Shown: in pieces, positions 14,315 through 16,456 of the stretch
Layout of the letters: every line of letters begins with the position of its first letter
How positions within the stretch are numbered: position 1 is the first letter of the stretch
Assembly (NCBI GenBank): GCA_937928035.1
Contig: CALFWA010000181.1
Location: forward strand, 1 to 16,456
Length of the DNA stretch: 16,456 nt
Source of the DNA: an uncultured Caldilinea sp.
Lineage (GTDB): Bacteria; Chloroflexota; Anaerolineae; Caldilineales; Caldilineaceae
Reading direction: 5' to 3'
The notes under the pieces: generated by a model
Seen by the model: only the letters and a program-made list of their open reading frames with translations
Databases searched by the model: none
Told to the model about the DNA's origin: nothing
Position numbers and translations under genes: made by a program

Positions 14315-15433
14315 ATGAACGATCTGGCTCCCTATCTTCAACTGCAGCACATTCACAAACGGTTTGGCAAAACGATAGCCCTGGAGGACATTTCCCTCGA
14401 CGTGCAAGCAGGCGAGTTCCTTTTTTTGCTGGGGCCAAGTGGCTGCGGCAAGACCACGCTGCTGCGAATTATTGCCGGGCTGGAGGAGCCGACCTCCGGA
14501 CGCATTCTCCAGGCTGGCCGCGATGTCACGCAGCTGCCCGCTTCGCACCGCGACTTTGGCATCGTCTTTCAGTCCTATGCGCTTTTCCCTAACCTAACCG
14601 TGGCGGATAACATCGCTTACGGGCTGAAAAATCAAAAGCTGCCCAAGGTGCAGATCGCTGCGCGTGTGCAGGAACTGCTCCACCTCGTTGGGCTTCAGGG
14701 GCTTGACCGTCGGTATCCTGCCCAGCTTTCTGGTGGACAGCAGCAGCGCGTTGCGTTGGCGCGTGCGCTGGCTTTGTCGCCCGGCTTGTTGCTGCTCGAC
14801 GAGCCGCTTTCGGCGCTCGACGCGCGCGTGCGCGCCAATTTGCGCGGGGAGATCACGGCGCTGCAGCGGCGGCTCGGCGTCACGGCAATTATGGTCTCTC
14901 ACGATCAGGATGAGGCGCTGACCATGGCCGACCGCATCGTCGTCATGGACCATGGCCACATCGTGCAGATTGGTTCGCCGTTGGAGGTCTATCAACATCC
15001 TGCCACGCCCTTTGTGGCCGATTTTGTCGGGCAGATGAATTTTTTGCCGGGGCTGGTCAGCAGCGAAGGCATTGGCGTCGTTCGCACCGGCCCCTTTGCG
15101 TTGCGCGTGCAAGGGTGGCAGAACCATCTGCCGCCGGGCAGCGAGGTGATGTTGGCCGTGCGACCTGAGGAGTTGCGCATTGAACGCGAACATGCTGGCT
15201 TGGGCAATGTGCTGTGGACGGAAGTTCGTTTGGTGGAGTTTATGGGACCGCACTATCGCCTGCTGCTGCGCTATCGACATCACGCCGACCCGCAGCGAGC
15301 GATCCATCTGGTCCTCCATCTGCCCAGACACGCCGTGACGCAGTATGACCTGCACATCGGCGCCGCTTTGCCCGTCCACGCCCCCGCCGATGCATTGCGC
15401 GTTTTTCGTCTGCCGGAAGGAGCTTCCCAATGA
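14315..15433 (+). CDS. ABC transporter ATP-binding protein, probable phosphonate importer
   Basis: A 372-residue ATPase that energises import. All nucleotide-binding motifs are intact: Walker A GPSGCGKT at 40-47, Q-loop Gln86 in VFQSYALFPNLTV, signature LSGGQQQRVALARA at 138-151, Walker B LLLLDEP at 158-164, D-loop SALD, and H-loop His196 (VSHDQDEALTMADRI). The C-terminal part from about 240 has the TOBE-type regulatory domain with VMLAVRPEELRIERE, as in the spermidine/iron/phosphonate (PotA-FbpC-PhnT2) group. The start could be the ATG at 14315 or the in-frame GTG at 14300; neither has a good ribosome binding site, and I prefer the ATG because MNDLAPYLQL leads directly into the domain. Its TGA overlaps the permease ATG (ATGA at 15430-15433), showing translational coupling. 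Confidence 0.93.
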   Translation: MNDLAPYLQLQHIHKRFGKTIALEDISLDVQAGEFLFLLGPSGCGKTTLLRIIAGLEEPTSGRILQAGRDVTQLPASHRDFGIVFQSYALFPNLTVADNIAYGLKNQKLPKVQIAARVQELLHLVGLQGLDRRYPAQLSGGQQQRVALARALALSPGLLLLDEPLSALDARVRANLRGEITALQRRLGVTAIMVSHDQDEALTMADRIVVMDHGHIVQIGSPLEVYQHPATPFVADFVGQMNFLPGLVSSEGIGVVRTGPFALRVQGWQNHLPPGSEVMLAVRPEELRIEREHAGLGNVLWTEVRLVEFMGPHYRLLLRYRHHADPQRAIHLVLHLPRHAVTQYDLHIGAALPVHAPADALRVFRLPEGASQ

Positions 15434-16456
15434 CGACGCACACGGTAGAAGAGCGCACGTTGCCTTTGCTGCGTGAACGGGTGCGTCCGATTGTCACAGG
15501 AGAAGAGTGGCTGCGTCGTGTCTTGCTGCTCCTTGTTGTGAGCTTCTTGCTGCTCAGCATTTTGTTGCCGCTCATTCCGCTGTTTGTGCGCAGCCTTTCC
15601 GACCAGGAGGGGCGTTTTGTGGGGCTGGAGAACTATGTGCGTTATTTCAGCAGTCCCGGCCTTGCCGCTTCGTTTGCCAACAGCCTGACGGTCGCAGTCG
15701 CAACGACGCTGCTGGCGGTTGGGCTGGCCTTTGGTTATGCCTGGGCGATTGCGCGCACCTGCATGCCGGGCAAAGATTTTTTTCGCGCTATCGCCCTGCT
15801 GCCGCTCTTTGCCCCGCCATTGGCGCTTGCCATCGGCCTGGTCTATCTCTTCGGCAACAAGGGGCTGGTGACGACCGGCTTCTTCGGTTTCTTTGAGCGT
15901 GTCCTGGGCCTGCCGCTCGCCTATAACATTCACCTCTACGGCATGAACGGCATCATTCTCGGCGAGCTGCTTTACTGTTTTCCTCAGGCCTTTCTAATCC
16001 TCACCGTGGCTGCGTCATTGGCGGACGCTCGCCTCTATGAAGCCAGCGTGGCCCTCAAGGCATCTCCGCTGCGCACCTTTTGGGTCGTGACGCTGCCGGG
16101 CATGCGCTATGGATTCATCAGCGCCATCTTCGTCTGTTTTACGTTGGCCTTTACCGACTTTGGCGTACCCAAGGTGGTCGGCGGCAACTTCAATGTGCTG
16201 GCAACTGACATCTACAAGCAGGTGATCGGACAGCAGAACTTCGTGATGGGTGCCACGATCAGCATTCTGTTGCTGGCGCCGACGGTGATTGCCTTCGTCA
16301 TTGACCGTGTTGCCCAGCGCCGGCAGATGGCAGTGCTCACCTTGCGCTCTGTGCCGCTGCATCCACGGCCCAATCGCCTCATCGACACGCTGGCGTTGAT
16401 CTATTGTTCGCTGATCGCAGCCGCTATCCTCCTTGTCATCGGCACGGTTGTTTATG
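15430..16456 (+). CDS. ABC transporter permease, probable phosphonate importer (3' end beyond window)
   Basis: An open frame of 342 codons that runs off the window end without a stop. The ATG at 15430 follows AAGGAG at 15417-15422 and overlaps the ATPase stop. After a 30-residue cytoplasmic N-terminus, transmembrane segments are visible around RVLLLLVVSFLLLSILLPLI, FANSLTVAVATTLLAVGLAF, FFRAIALLPLFAPPLALAIG, NGIILGELLYCFPQAFLILT and FISAIFVCFTLAFTDF. The cytoplasmic coupling loop is YEASVALKASPLRTFWVVTL followed by PG, the EAA-type motif that docks on the ATPase. A further hydrophobic segment (ALIYCSLIAAAILLVIGTVV) begins what is probably the second half, since family members (PhnU2/FbpB type) are two-module proteins of about 550-580 residues. 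Gene order binding protein, ATPase, permease matches the 2-aminoethylphosphonate system. Confidence 0.92.
   Translation, partial: MTTHTVEERTLPLLRERVRPIVTGEEWLRRVLLLLVVSFLLLSILLPLIPLFVRSLSDQEGRFVGLENYVRYFSSPGLAASFANSLTVAVATTLLAVGLAFGYAWAIARTCMPGKDFFRAIALLPLFAPPLALAIGLVYLFGNKGLVTTGFFGFFERVLGLPLAYNIHLYGMNGIILGELLYCFPQAFLILTVAASLADARLYEASVALKASPLRTFWVVTLPGMRYGFISAIFVCFTLAFTDFGVPKVVGGNFNVLATDIYKQVIGQQNFVMGATISILLLAPTVIAFVIDRVAQRRQMAVLTLRSVPLHPRPNRLIDTLALIYCSLIAAAILLVIGTVVY

Overview
The window reads as chromosomal DNA from a GC-rich bacterium, most likely a Chloroflexota member of the Anaerolineae/Caldilineae type. This placement is inferred from the style of the proteins (very large secreted S8 peptidases, a DUF418 membrane protein, a CYTH-CHAD fusion, Cys-lipoproteins) and no marker gene proves it. 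The genes are dense and housekeeping or nutritional in character. I see no insertion sequence, prophage, CRISPR array or toxin-antitoxin module.

Layout. (1) 42-1206, minus: a broken 3' remnant of a large secreted S8-type peptidase, with frameshifts at its 5' edge, ending at a perfect 38-bp palindrome that can act as a terminator. (2) 1322-1831, plus: a small lipoprotein, convergent with (3) 1940-5848, minus: an intact 1302-residue subtilisin-like peptidase carrying two DUF4397 modules and a PA domain inside its catalytic domain. The two share a bidirectional terminator. (4) 6042-6746, plus: a SAM-dependent methyltransferase. (5) 6743-7042: two near-identical tRNA-Ala genes (anticodons CGC and GGC), each with its own sigma-70-type promoter, closed by a terminator. 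(6) 7120-7842, plus: RNase PH, starting at TTG. (7) 7856-11171, minus: DUF418 membrane protein, an unrecognised 269-residue membrane protein, and a HisC/CobD-like PLP aminotransferase. The last two are a tight gene pair. (8) 11336-12958, plus: a CYTH-CHAD protein. (9) 13104 to the window end, plus: the substrate-binding lipoprotein, ATPase and (truncated by the window) permease of an importer that closely resembles the 2-aminoethylphosphonate ABC system.

How the genes fit together. The right half has a possible phosphorus theme: CYTH-CHAD proteins act on or bind polyphosphates, and the last three genes import an organophosphonate (or, alternatively, iron). The gap before the importer contains GTTAAC-centred and TTTGTTTC/GAAACAAA inverted repeats that could be operators, and a perfect 14-bp hairpin with a GNRA loop lies between the binding-protein and ATPase genes, where it could set their expression ratio. 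The left half is about secreted proteolysis, with one intact and one decayed S8 gene. In the middle, the tRNA genes do not encode CCA and lie beside RNase PH, a tRNA 3'-end trimming enzyme. I found no clearly undescribed system. The best leads are the modified peptidase architecture, the regulatory repeats of the importer operon and the uncharacterised aminotransferase/membrane-protein pair.
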